Positions 18,719-26,962 of a stretch of DNA of 64,000 bases are shown here, piece after piece. The translations under genes and the position numbers were made by a program. How positions within the stretch are numbered: position 1 is the stretch's first letter; each line of letters starts with the position of its first letter. The DNA comes from Alteribacillus sp. YIM 98480 (GTDB taxonomy: Bacteria > Bacillota > Bacilli > Bacillales > Marinococcaceae): NCBI RefSeq assembly GCF_009765375.1, contig NZ_VTOK01000002.1, positions 62,001 to 126,000 on the forward strand, in the 5' to 3' direction. A model generated the notes under the pieces. It made no database searches and had not been told where the DNA came from. It was given only the letters and a program-made list of their open reading frames with translations.

Positions 18719-20137
18719 ATGAGTGAATTTCGAACAGAAAGAGATTTTTTGGGTGAAAAAATGGTACCTATTGATGCTTATTACGGTATACAAACAATAC
18801 GTGCAAAAGAAAATTTTCCTATTACCGGTTATCCCCCTCATCCGGAATTGATAAAAGCTTTCGGATATGTAAAAAAAGCAGCAGCAATAGCAAATAGAGA
18901 AGTAGGTGTGTTAAATAAAAATATTGCAGCAGCAATTATACAAGCCGCAGATGAGGTGATTGAAGGAGCTTTTAATGACCAATTTATTGTGGATGCGATT
19001 CAAGGCGGCGCAGGTACATCGTTTAATATGAATGCCAATGAAGTAATTGCAAACCGAGCAATTGAAATATTAGGTGGAACCAAAGGTCATTATTTAACAG
19101 TTAGTCCAAACACTCATGTGAACATGGCACAATCGACCAATGATTCTTTTCCTACTGCAATTCATATTGCTGCACTTCGACTAGCAAAAGTACTAATGAA
19201 ATCTTTAGAACAGATTATTTCTACATTAAAAGATAAAGAAGCGGAGTTTGATAAAGTTATAAAAATGGGTCGTACTCATTTACAAGATGCCGTACCAATC
19301 AGGCTCGGACAGGAATTTGGAGCTTACCGGCGGGTTTTAACTAGGGACTTAGCAAGAATTAAAGGCTCAGTAAATCATTTATATGAAATAAATATGGGTG
19401 CTACCGCTGTTGGAACAGGCCTAAATGCGAAACCTGAATATATTGAAAAGGTAGCAAAATATTTAGCTGATATAACAGGCTTTCCCTTATACAGTGCCGA
19501 AAATTTAGTAGATGCTACACAAAATACAGATGCATATACAGAATTGTCTGCAGCTTTAAAAGTACATGCTATAAATCTGTCAAAAATAGCCAATGATTTA
19601 CGTTTAATGAGTTCAGGACCTCGCACCGGCCTGAATGAAATTAACCTTCCCCCAAGACAGCCAGGTTCCTCAATTATGCCTGGTAAAGTAAATCCAGTAA
19701 TGTGTGAAGTAATAAATCAAATTTCTTTTCAAGTTATCGGTAACGATCACACGATAAGTATGGCTTCAGAAGCAGGTCAGCTTGAGCTGAATGTAATGGA
19801 ACCAGTGTTAGTTTTTAATCTCCTGCAATCTTTATCGGTCCTGCACAATGGTTTGCAAGTTTTTAGAGAGCATGCAATTGTGGGAATAAGCGCAAATGTG
19901 GACCATTGCAAGGAAATGGTAGAACATAGTGTTGGTATTATCACAGCTATTAATCCACATGTTGGATATGAAACCGCATCAAGAATTGCAAAGGAAGCAA
20001 TAGAAACAGGGAGAAGTGTGAGAGAGATTTGCCTTGAAAGGGATATATTAAGCAAAGAAGAGCTCGATGAAATTTTGGATACAAAAGAAATGACAAACCC
20101 GGGAATAGCTGGAGCAGATTTTTTGTTTCGATCATAA
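18719..20137 (+). CDS. aspA: Aspartate ammonia-lyase
   Basis: A 472-residue lyase that deaminates aspartate to fumarate. It has the fumarase/aspartase signature GSSIMPGKVNP near residue 318, the GGAGTSFNMNANEVIANRA segment near residue 97 and HVNMAQSTNDSFPTA near 137. AAGGAGAAG precedes the start. B. subtilis calls the equivalent gene ansB; fumarase is less likely because GxGTSxxMNxNEV with this context is aspartase-like. Confidence 0.93.
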   Translation: MSEFRTERDFLGEKMVPIDAYYGIQTIRAKENFPITGYPPHPELIKAFGYVKKAAAIANREVGVLNKNIAAAIIQAADEVIEGAFNDQFIVDAIQGGAGTSFNMNANEVIANRAIEILGGTKGHYLTVSPNTHVNMAQSTNDSFPTAIHIAALRLAKVLMKSLEQIISTLKDKEAEFDKVIKMGRTHLQDAVPIRLGQEFGAYRRVLTRDLARIKGSVNHLYEINMGATAVGTGLNAKPEYIEKVAKYLADITGFPLYSAENLVDATQNTDAYTELSAALKVHAINLSKIANDLRLMSSGPRTGLNEINLPPRQPGSSIMPGKVNPVMCEVINQISFQVIGNDHTISMASEAGQLELNVMEPVLVFNLLQSLSVLHNGLQVFREHAIVGISANVDHCKEMVEHSVGIITAINPHVGYETASRIAKEAIETGRSVREICLERDILSKEELDEILDTKEMTNPGIAGADFLFRS

Positions 20138-20142
20138 ATTAA

Positions 20143-20175
20143 TGCCTGGTTGAAGGAACCAGGCTGTTTTTTGCA
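20143..20175 (+). terminator. aspA terminator
   Basis: GCCTGGTT pairs with AACCAGGC around GAAGG and is followed by TGTTTTTT. Confidence 0.93.
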
Positions 20176-20395
20176 TAATATATAATTTATAAGTGAAGTA
20201 CAAAGCTGCTTTATTTTTCAATAAAAAATCTAAACCTATAAATGATTCTTTTCCACCTATCTTTCTTTGATTGCTGGGATTAACTAAAATTTTCCATTTT
20301 ATTTTTTACACACCAGCTGAACTCATTGGTGATAAAACATTAGTTTATCTAAAGAAAAACGATTGTATGGAAAAGCATGAGAAAGGATGGTTAAC

Positions 20396-21019
20396 GTGTT
20401 TAATGGGAATAAGCTGGTTGTTATTTTGCCGGTTCTGTTGATGATATTTCTGTTTGCCGGAGGAAGTTATTACATAAATCAAACGGAAGTGGTAAATAAC
20501 GAGGAACTGGATGAAAAAATAAACTGGGAAACAACCCTTTTGCAGACAGAAGACAGTTCGGTCTTAGAAGCAACTTGGAATTGGAGTGTTACTCCAAGCG
20601 ATGGAATGGCGGGTGAAGATTATATTGGGGTAACTTTCATAGATGAAGAGGGAGAGGCTTTACCAGCTGAATTATTGGATGATTATCAATTGACGTTAAA
20701 GCTTGAAGAGGAAGAAATAACAGAAGATGGTGAGGAAACAAAAAATGGAATCATATTTTCATTTCCTAATGAGATAGAAGAAAATAAAACTTTGGGAGAT
20801 AAAGGCTCATTACGAGTAGAAACAACTTCTGCCTCTAACCCCCCTGTGCGCGCAGTTATTAGTTACTTGCATACTTGGGAGGACCACGGAGGTCTTCAAT
20901 CAAAAGATGCGAGGTTTTTTGACCGGGAGTTTGCGGGTAAAGGAGACAAAGATGAATCATTTTTCTGGGTGTCAGAACGATTTGTTGATTTAGAAGAGAA
21001 AGGCAGTTCGAACGGCTGA
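20396..21019 (+). CDS. Membrane-anchored acidic protein of unknown function
   Basis: About 207 residues: one N-terminal hydrophobic segment (LVVILPVLLMIFLFAGGSYY) and an extracytoplasmic acidic domain with WNWSVTPSDG and several EEE runs. GTG 20396 has AAAGGATGG at good distance; ATG 20387 is the alternative. Its TGA overlaps the ATG of the next gene, so the two are translationally coupled. Family unknown. Confidence 0.65.
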   Translation: MFNGNKLVVILPVLLMIFLFAGGSYYINQTEVVNNEELDEKINWETTLLQTEDSSVLEATWNWSVTPSDGMAGEDYIGVTFIDEEGEALPAELLDDYQLTLKLEEEEITEDGEETKNGIIFSFPNEIEENKTLGDKGSLRVETTSASNPPVRAVISYLHTWEDHGGLQSKDARFFDREFAGKGDKDESFFWVSERFVDLEEKGSSNG

Positions 21020-22071
21020 TGAAAGGTCTCTCTTATCAAAACGGCGTCCTGTTTTTCGGTGAAAAATATATCGGATGGGCCAGCGTAAAGAATAATAAGC
21101 CAGTTTCTGAGGTACTTCCATTAAGCAGCATATCTATGTTGAAGATAGCATGCCACGTTTTTAATACGATGCCTCGCTGGTATAAATTATTATTTTATGT
21201 ATGGGCTGCTGTTGCGTTTGCTTCACCTCTATTTCATTTATTAGGTCCAGATATACCGGTACTTCCTTTTTATACGTTTATTTATTTTGTTTTTGGTACC
21301 CATTTTATTTTTCCAAAACAATTAAAGAAGTTTCATGGTGCTGAGCATAAGGTATTTAGTTTTAAAGGGGTAAAAAAAAGAAGAAACATTTTTCGAATAA
21401 AAAAGGCAGCCATCACAAACCGTTACTGCTCAACAAATATAGTAGTCATGTATTTTTTAACAGTATTATTTTTTACGCCTGCTGCTTGGTTATGGTATCC
21501 GTTTGAACAAGCCATAGCTATAGTATCTTATAGCGCTGTTCTGTTCGTGCCAATTTTTCACCGTATCATCCAGCAAAAAAAGATGGCTGTTTTCAGAAAA
21601 CCTTTACTTTATCTATCATACGCCGTGCAGCGCCATATCTCTTGTTCTCATCCAGAAAGAATTCATTTGTTAACTGCCGTAGAGGCATACAGAGCTTTGG
21701 CTGAAAAGGAATATTCGCATCTGTTAGTGGAAAAGTCTAAAATGAAAAAGGAGGAGAAAAAAATGGCAATCATTGATTTGACAATAGTTCCGGTGGGCAC
21801 GGAAACAACAAGTATGAGTGAAGATGTGGCAGAAGTTCAAAAAGTTTTAGATCGGCATTCGGATAAAATAGACTATCACCTAACCTCGATGAGTACTATC
21901 ATAGAAGGTGATCTGAATGATCTATTCCCTATTGTGCAAGAACTTCATGAAATACCGTTTAATCGGGGTGCAAAACGAGTGGCAACAAATATTAGGCTAG
22001 ACGACCGCAGGGATGGTACACAAGAAAGTATGAAAGGGAAAGTCAGCTCAGTGGAAAATAAGTTGAGTTAA
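21019..22071 (+). CDS. DUF1385-like membrane protein fused in frame to a YqgV thiamine-binding-type domain
   Basis: One 350-residue open frame. Residues 1-235 hold several membrane helices and the segments HGAEHKVFSF and TNRYCSTNIVVMYFL, like YqhQ/DUF1385 proteins. Residues 249-350 (AIIDLTIVPVGTETTSMS ... FNRGAKRVATNIRLDDR) match the stand-alone YqgV/MTH1187 family. The linker codons AAGGAGGAG are themselves a ribosome binding site eight bases before ATG 21763. The unit may therefore give a fusion, a separate YqgV, or both. ATG 21019 overlaps the previous stop codon. Confidence 0.75.
   Translation: MKGLSYQNGVLFFGEKYIGWASVKNNKPVSEVLPLSSISMLKIACHVFNTMPRWYKLLFYVWAAVAFASPLFHLLGPDIPVLPFYTFIYFVFGTHFIFPKQLKKFHGAEHKVFSFKGVKKRRNIFRIKKAAITNRYCSTNIVVMYFLTVLFFTPAAWLWYPFEQAIAIVSYSAVLFVPIFHRIIQQKKMAVFRKPLLYLSYAVQRHISCSHPERIHLLTAVEAYRALAEKEYSHLLVEKSKMKKEEKKMAIIDLTIVPVGTETTSMSEDVAEVQKVLDRHSDKIDYHLTSMSTIIEGDLNDLFPIVQELHEIPFNRGAKRVATNIRLDDRRDGTQESMKGKVSSVENKLS
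21763..22071 (+). CDS. yqgV: YqgV-type MTH1187 family protein from internal start
   Basis: A 102-residue product starting at ATG 21763, in the same frame as the longer ORF. A near-perfect AAGGAGGAG lies at 21748-21756. Family members are normally stand-alone proteins of about 100 residues, implicated in thiamine or pyrimidine binding (YkoF-like fold). Separate translation is inference. Confidence 0.55.
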   Translation: MAIIDLTIVPVGTETTSMSEDVAEVQKVLDRHSDKIDYHLTSMSTIIEGDLNDLFPIVQELHEIPFNRGAKRVATNIRLDDRRDGTQESMKGKVSSVENKLS

Positions 22072-22077
22072 ATCAAA

Positions 22078-22107
22078 AGGGAGCCATTTTTGGCTCCCTG
22101 TATTTTC
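22078..22107 (+). terminator. Terminator after the fusion gene
   Basis: AGGGAGCC (22078-22085) pairs with GGCTCCCT (22092-22099); the T tail is modest. Confidence 0.75.
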
Positions 22108-22116
22108 CTTAAAAAA

Positions 22117-22173
22117 GTTTAAATTTTAAAGTGTTAAAGTAAGGACTTGCGGCATCGGTTTTTTCTAATTGAA
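22117..22173. repeat. Decayed copy of the TTTAACTTTGTTAAAGG repeat family
   Basis: Starts TTTAAATTTTAAAGTGTTAAAG and ends TCGGTTTTTTCTAATT, like the family ends at 8114, 9801 and 22413 but shortened. Confidence 0.35.
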
Positions 22174-22213
22174 AATATGCTGTTATAAGTTTGTTCAGCG
22201 CATGGTTGATGAA

Positions 22214-22288
22214 TGGCTGGGATGGCAGGGTTCGAACCTGCGCATCACGGAATCAAAATCCGTTGCCTTACCACTTGGCTACATCCCA
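22214..22288 (-). tRNA. tRNA-Gln (anticodon UUG)
   Basis: On the minus strand the sequence starts TGGGATGTAGCCAAGTGG, has anticodon loop TTTTGAT giving UUG, T-loop GGTTCGAACC and an encoded CCA end. The acceptor arms TGGGATG and CATCCCA pair fully. 75 bases. Confidence 0.96.
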
Positions 22289-22328
22289 TCGACAGTTTAT
22301 AGTATAGACGCTATAAATATTTTTATAC

Positions 22329-22413
22329 TTTAATTTTGTTAAAGGAAAAAAGTATAAGTGAAACCACGACTTTCGCCATACGGGCTCGACGGTAAGCCAG
22401 TTTTTCTAATTCA
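22329..22413. repeat. Intergenic repeat, TTTAACTTTGTTAAAGG family, copy 3
   Basis: Starts TTTAATTTTGTTAAAGG, contains CGACTTTCGCCATACGG and ends GGTAAGCCAGTTTTTCTAAT, matching the copy at 8033-8114 along its length. Confidence 0.6.
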
Positions 22414-22494
22414 CAAAAAAATTTTATATTTTTGCAGGAGTTTTAGTTATTACAGAGAATTGTATATTTGATAATTAGAAAGGATGGTGATTTA

Positions 22495-23568
22495 TTGACG
22501 AATATTGAATGGGAAAGCAGAAAGTTAATTGAGCGTGCTTTGTCATTAGATGCTACAGATATTCATCTGCATCCTAATGAGCGCAGCACTTCATTACTTT
22601 TCCGGCTTCAAGGGAAACTTCATCACATGCAGTCTTTGAAGAAAAGAGACGCGGAACGTTTAATTGCCCACTTTAAGTTTAGGGCAGGGATGGACATCGG
22701 TGAACAAAGACGTCCTCAAAACGGATCTTTTATGTTAAAGAATACTTCTCCTCCGGTAAACCTTCGTTTTTCCACAATCCCTGCATACTTTCGTGAAAGT
22801 TTGTCTATTCGATTGCTTCCTCAAAATAATTTTTTTCCTCTATCTTCTTTATCTAACTCTCCGGCTGTGACTTCCTTTTTTTATCGTTTGCTTACTTATA
22901 GAAACGGCATGATTATTCTAACCGGGCCAACAGGCTCTGGAAAAACAACCACTCTTTATGCATTCATGAATGCCTTAATACAAGGAGATGATTTACGTGT
23001 CATCAGCATAGAAGATCCTGTAGAAATTAGAAATGAAAATGTTATTCAAACAGAAATTAATGAAAAAGCAGGTTTAACGTATACGGAAATGTTAAAAGCT
23101 TCGCTGCGTCATGATCCTGATGCACTTATGGTTGGAGAAATAAGAGGCCAAGACACCGCTTACCATGCGATACGTGCAGCGTATACTGGACATTTAGTAT
23201 TTACAACGATGCACGCTAGTTCCCCGTATGGAGCTATAAAAAGATTAATTGATTTTGGTTTTTCTCCGTTTGATTTACAAGAAACATTATTATGTATTAC
23301 TTCTCAATTTTTAATTGCAAGGTATTGTCCGTTATGTAAAAGCAATAAATGTTCGCCTTACTGCGGCAAGCATGGTATGTCTTCTCGAATTGCTCTGTTT
23401 GATATTTTAGCAGAAAAAGAACTCAAAAATGCTATAATTAAAAAAACTTCCCCTATTTTGACTTTCTCACATGAAGAACAATGGAAAAGAGGGCTTGCCC
23501 TTGGTCTATTTTCTGATAAAACAAAGATAAGGAGGTCCTTTACGATGTATGAGAAAGAAATGGAGTAA
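22495..23568 (+). CDS. comGA: Competence pseudopilus assembly ATPase ComGA
   Basis: A 357-residue GspE/PilB-type ATPase that powers assembly of the competence pseudopilus on the inner face of the membrane. It has Walker A GPTGSGKTTT near residue 144, the DDLRVISIEDPVE Walker-B region, GEIRGQDTA, and a cysteine-rich CPLCKSNKCSPYC segment near the C-terminus. TTG 22495 with AAAGGATGG upstream is preferred to 22468. An AT-rich run lies at 22418-22436 but I do not see a clean pair of ComK boxes. First gene of comG; overlaps comGB by 20 bases. Confidence 0.96.
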   Translation: MTNIEWESRKLIERALSLDATDIHLHPNERSTSLLFRLQGKLHHMQSLKKRDAERLIAHFKFRAGMDIGEQRRPQNGSFMLKNTSPPVNLRFSTIPAYFRESLSIRLLPQNNFFPLSSLSNSPAVTSFFYRLLTYRNGMIILTGPTGSGKTTTLYAFMNALIQGDDLRVISIEDPVEIRNENVIQTEINEKAGLTYTEMLKASLRHDPDALMVGEIRGQDTAYHAIRAAYTGHLVFTTMHASSPYGAIKRLIDFGFSPFDLQETLLCITSQFLIARYCPLCKSNKCSPYCGKHGMSSRIALFDILAEKELKNAIIKKTSPILTFSHEEQWKRGLALGLFSDKTKIRRSFTMYEKEME

Positions 23569-24577
23569 ACATGCTGCAGCAAATTTTTTATTAAAATCTG
23601 GTGAACTGCTAGAACAAGGTTATAATCTTGATCAAGTTCTCGAGCTATTGTCTTGGGAACAAACAGCAGAAATAAAACAAATTATCTATGACATGAGAGA
23701 ACAATTAAGAATAGGATCACCGTTTCATGAAGTACTTGCTCAACGAACTTTCCCATCTGATATTACTGCATATGTATTTTTTTCGGAACAATGCGGTTCT
23801 CTTTCGCAAGGTTTGCAAGGTGCCGGTGAACTTTATTTAAAAAGGTTAAATGCTTTAACCAATATCCGGAGATTTATGAGGTATCCCCTTGTTTTACTCT
23901 GGCTGCTTATTCTAATATCTATCGTCATGGTCCACTTTTTATTTCCACAATTTAGTCAATTATTTGATTCCCTTCACATGGAATTCCCTTTATTAACCTT
24001 AACAATGTTACACATATTTCAATATGCTCCGTATATGTTTCTTTTCATTTTTCCCACCCTTCTATTATGTTTTTTATATTATATAAAGGTTTTTCGCCAT
24101 TACTCTGCTCATAAACAAGTTAAGATACTGACTCGTGCTCCTTTTTTAGAATCATTTATTCGTTTATTTCTTACTTACTATTTTTGTCTGCAGTTTAGCA
24201 GCATGCTCAAAGGAGGTCTTTCTATTTATGAAGCATGTCTTGTTTTTGAAAAACAGCACCATTTTGCTTTTTTTCAGACCGAAGGAAAATTCTTAAAACA
24301 ACAATTAAAGGAAGGACACCAGCTTCACGCAGCTTTAGAAGCGGCAGGATGGTACAGAGATGAAATGAAATATGTTATTCAGCATGGGCAGGCTTCAGGA
24401 AAACTTGGAGATGATCTTTTTTTCTACAGTGAGAAAGTGTTTCAACTGCTTGAAGAAAAAGTAAAAAAGATTGTCATGGCAGTGCAGCCAGTGATGTTTT
24501 GTTTCATTGGCATCGTTATTTTAGGAATGTTTTTATCGGTGTTTTTACCTATGTTTCAGTTGATGACATCTATTTAA
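23549..24577 (+). CDS. comGB: Competence pseudopilus membrane platform ComGB
   Basis: A 342-residue polytopic membrane protein of the GspF/PilC family, the platform on which pseudopilin subunits are assembled. Two F-domain repeats are visible with membrane helices near residues 110-130, 150-175 and at the C-terminus (MFCFIGIVILGMFLSVFLP). The start overlaps the end of comGA, indicating translational coupling. Confidence 0.95.
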   Translation: MRKKWSKHAAANFLLKSGELLEQGYNLDQVLELLSWEQTAEIKQIIYDMREQLRIGSPFHEVLAQRTFPSDITAYVFFSEQCGSLSQGLQGAGELYLKRLNALTNIRRFMRYPLVLLWLLILISIVMVHFLFPQFSQLFDSLHMEFPLLTLTMLHIFQYAPYMFLFIFPTLLLCFLYYIKVFRHYSAHKQVKILTRAPFLESFIRLFLTYYFCLQFSSMLKGGLSIYEACLVFEKQHHFAFFQTEGKFLKQQLKEGHQLHAALEAAGWYRDEMKYVIQHGQASGKLGDDLFFYSEKVFQLLEEKVKKIVMAVQPVMFCFIGIVILGMFLSVFLPMFQLMTSI

Positions 24578-24605
24578 AATCAGGTAAACATTAAGGAGAG
24601 TGAAC

Positions 24606-24746
24606 ATGAAATTAATCGAAAATAAATGGCAGAAAACTTTACATGAAAAAGTGAAAAATATGGAAACAAGAATAATAGCACTAGAGGAGACAAAAGAAAA
24701 AGATATCATCAGCCTGCTAAAAGTAGTAGCCCGTAAAAAAATATAA
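24606..24746 (+). CDS. Small charged ORF between comGB and comGC
   Basis: A 46-residue product (MKLIENKWQKTL ... LLKVVARKKI) of mostly Lys/Glu helical character, start ATG 24606 after TAAGGAGAG at ideal spacing, 16 bases before comGC. B. subtilis has no gene here. Function unknown. Confidence 0.6.
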   Translation: MKLIENKWQKTLHEKVKNMETRIIALEETKEKDIISLLKVVARKKI

Positions 24747-24762
24747 GGAGGAGAGTTACTTT

Positions 24763-24930
24763 ATGACAAAAAATTATTGGAACAAAAAGGGATTCACCAT
24801 GATAGAAATGATGATCGTTCTGCTTATTATTACAGTGTTGTTGTTAATTGCAGTTCCTAATATGGTTACAAATAATAATGTCGCTCAATCTAAAGGCTGC
24901 GATGCAACGATTCATATAATAGGAGTATGA
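24763..24930 (+). pseudogene. comGC: comGC 5' part, cut by prophage insertion
   Basis: ATG 24763 follows AAGGAGGAG. The product begins with a prepilin peptidase site (KKGFTMIEMM, cut after Gly) and the hydrophobic pilin helix, continues to KGCDATIH and then runs into phage sequence, ending at TGA 24928. Only about 50 of roughly 100 native residues remain. It could still yield a 55-residue truncated pseudopilin, which lacks the second cysteine used for the intramolecular disulfide in ComGC. Confidence 0.93.
24905..24930. other. attL, left prophage junction
   Basis: Host comGC sequence ends near 24917. Aligned in the comGC frame with the right junction, the two share ATTCA (24910-24914 and 56617-56621) and TA (24917-24918 and 56624-56625); serine integrases exchange at a two-base core, so TA or CA are candidates. 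Confidence 0.65.
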
Positions 24931-24980
24931 AACAAGCGAAAAAACGTTCTTATATATTTTTAAAAATCGGAGGAATTAAT

Positions 24981-25220
24981 ATGAAAACTTATGAGGTATT
25001 TTCTACAGTAACAGTGCCAGTATCCCTGAAAATTTCAGCTTCAGATATTGTACAAGCCCAGTATGCTTCTCAATTGCTGCTAAATCAATTAGATATTGAT
25101 GAAATAGAATTGCTTGTAAAAAGGTTGGATCAGTCAAAAATCAAGCCAATTGTCCATGATCACAATGTTGAAGTAGAAAATATTTATGAGGAGGAGACAG
25201 AAGAATGGATAAGGTTGTAA
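24981..25220 (+). CDS. Small phage protein, DpnD/PcfM-like
   Basis: A 79-residue product starting MKTYEVFSTVTVPVSLKI, with GGAGG before ATG 24981 (the frame is open from 24927). It resembles the protein at 54622-54810 (MKQYEVFAAETAVLSVEV) at the other prophage end; both look like DpnD/PcfM-type small proteins. In a circular phage they would flank the integrase. Function unknown. Confidence 0.6.
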   Translation: MKTYEVFSTVTVPVSLKISASDIVQAQYASQLLLNQLDIDEIELLVKRLDQSKIKPIVHDHNVEVENIYEEETEEWIRL

Positions 25221-25274
25221 GTAAATTCACGAAGTAACAAAAAAGGTAAAACACGATTTGAGTGTCAAGCAATA

Positions 25275-25312
25275 AAAGGGGCTGAAAGTGCGCCAACACT
25301 AACAGCCCTTTG
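25275..25312 (+). terminator. Hairpin terminator near attL
   Basis: AAGGGGCTG with CAGCCCTT encloses AGTG/CACT; followed by TTGTCACTT, so the T tail is weak. Confidence 0.6.
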
Positions 25313-25448
25313 TCACTTCCATACAGAAAGCAACTTCACCTATGTATTTCTATTGTATTTTATTTTTTTGATTTTATCAATAGAAACCCTGCTTTCTGTG
25401 TGATTATTTTAAATTTTTTAAATTAACAGAGAGTGAGGGTTATTTGTC

Positions 25449-26135
25449 ATGCAAATTTTTCAATCAGAACGGAACCAATTATCTGCAATTAAAGATTTAG
25501 AATGGCTCAATGAGTCTGTGAGTTATCATATGGAAACCCTAAAAAAAAATACAGACAATGTTAAGGTTATGCAATTATTGCAGCGTATGAGCGAGTACAG
25601 CCTTTCTACGTTGGGAGTAAGCTTTATGAACAATAAGACTATGGCAAAAATAATTGGCGTATGTACAAGAACAATTCAACGATATACAGCTAAAATGGTT
25701 GATTTAGGAATTATAAGTAAAATCGCTACTGCCAGAGACAAAGACGGAGGAAGGACAAGCAATACCTATATTATCCTTCCAGTGTTAAAAAATCCAGTTA
25801 TAAAGGGAAAAATGAAAGGTTGTCGTGAGGGTTGTCGTGACATTAATCCTTCTTTGAAACCGTCTTTTAAACAAGATAATAATAATATAGTCAGCGAGGA
25901 TAAGTTATTTGATTTGTTTAAATTTAAATTAAAGGATAAGTGTGTCCAATATGGCAGCAATTACATGGAAAAGGTGATTAATACAGTCACAGATGAATAT
26001 CACAAACTCCAATATGCACAAAAGCAATACGAGCAACGTAAGCAATCTGTAAATGTAGCTGTGCCTGATTTTGACTGGCTAAATAATTTTGACCTTTCTG
26101 ATTTTAATGATCGTACAAGTTGGCTTGATGATTAA
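25449..26135 (+). CDS. Helix-turn-helix protein, replication-initiator-like
   Basis: A 228-residue protein with a winged-helix segment near residues 50-105 (KTMAKIIGVCTRTIQRYTAK, then GIISKIATARDKDGGRTSNTYII). That layout is common in small phage and plasmid proteins that bind origins or regulate early genes. The C-terminal half is polar, with no motif. Whether it starts replication or regulates transcription is open. Confidence 0.6.
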   Translation: MQIFQSERNQLSAIKDLEWLNESVSYHMETLKKNTDNVKVMQLLQRMSEYSLSTLGVSFMNNKTMAKIIGVCTRTIQRYTAKMVDLGIISKIATARDKDGGRTSNTYIILPVLKNPVIKGKMKGCREGCRDINPSLKPSFKQDNNNIVSEDKLFDLFKFKLKDKCVQYGSNYMEKVINTVTDEYHKLQYAQKQYEQRKQSVNVAVPDFDWLNNFDLSDFNDRTSWLDD

Positions 26136-26293
26136 TCCATTACAGAATCAATTCTGTACTTTTAAATCTAACTCCAATTACACAAATAAATATTTTGTAT
26201 TGCTTCAAGGGGTATTAGTCATTTAGAGGGTTAAACGTTTTAGAAAGCCATACAATGACAATAAAAACTTTTATAAATAAAATTTAATTTATT

Positions 26294-26334
26294 GGTTAAA
26301 AAAGGTTGATTAAAATTTAACCTAGATGTATAAT
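26294..26334 (+). promoter_or_regulatory. Sigma-A promoter overlapped by an inverted repeat
   Basis: TTGATT (26306-26311), a 17-base spacer and TATAAT (26329-26334). GGTTAAA (26294-26300) and TTTAACC (26316-26322) form an inverted repeat across the -35 element, a plausible operator for the HTH gene just downstream. Confidence 0.6.
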
Positions 26335-26354
26335 GGAATTACAGATTAAAGGAG

Positions 26355-26801
26355 GTGAGTCGTATATCACACGGAATAGACTACTTTTGCACACTTTTTA
26401 AAATAAAAAAAGGAGAATTAGCTGAGTATTTAGGTATTAAACAACCACAGATTAATTCATGGATAAAGGGTACAAGGGATATTCCACAAAAACATTTAGA
26501 TAAACTGTGTGAACTGTTCCAAGTACCAAAAGATAAGAAATATTTACTAACAAGACCGGCGCTAAGCAAAATAGATGAGTTAGAAATACATATTATTTTA
26601 TATTATTTTCAGTTAAATAATAGAAATCTTGATGAAAGGGGAGTGAAACACTATAAAACAAATATTGAGTTTGCTGAACGTGAAATAGAGATACAAGAAG
26701 TAATCAATAAGCTGGAATCAAAACTATCTGGATATACGATTTTTCCTGATCAATTTGAAGAAAAAATGGATAAGGTGAAAAGGTTAATTGAAAATTTTTA
26801 A
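26355..26801 (+). CDS. XRE-family HTH regulator (candidate phage repressor)
   Basis: A 148-residue protein with an N-terminal helix-turn-helix (KGELAEYLGIKQPQINSWIKG) and a helical C-terminal half. GTG 26355 lies inside the AAAGGAGGTGA ribosome binding sequence, which is too close for normal initiation; ATA 26364, eight bases after GGAGG, would have ideal spacing but is a non-canonical codon. The start is therefore uncertain. Lying right behind a promoter with an inverted repeat, it may repress itself. Confidence 0.75.
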   Translation: MSRISHGIDYFCTLFKIKKGELAEYLGIKQPQINSWIKGTRDIPQKHLDKLCELFQVPKDKKYLLTRPALSKIDELEIHIILYYFQLNNRNLDERGVKHYKTNIEFAEREIEIQEVINKLESKLSGYTIFPDQFEEKMDKVKRLIENF

Positions 26802-26872
26802 AAATGGAGGAATGAAAAATGACAAGGAAAAAAGAAAAGAAAACATGGTGAAAAGTTCATGAATTGCAGGAG

Positions 26873-26962
26873 ATGGCAAAAGAAATATTAGATGAGGGAT
26901 TAAATGAACCAGATAAAGGTTTTATATATAAACAACTGCAAATCGGGGGACTTTTATCATGA
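26873..26962 (+). CDS. Tiny phage ORF coupled to the excisionase-like gene
   Basis: Codes 29 residues (MAKEILDEGLNEPDKGF and onward). GCAGGAG lies only a few bases before the ATG, and the TGA overlaps the next ATG (ATGA). Coupling supports translation, but it could be a leader. Confidence 0.35.
   Translation: MAKEILDEGLNEPDKGFIYKQLQIGGLLS

Noticed and set aside
22418-22440. AT-rich run before comGA as ComK box
   Set aside because: The A and T runs do not have the A4-N5-T4 spacing in two copies needed for a ComK site, so I did not annotate it.
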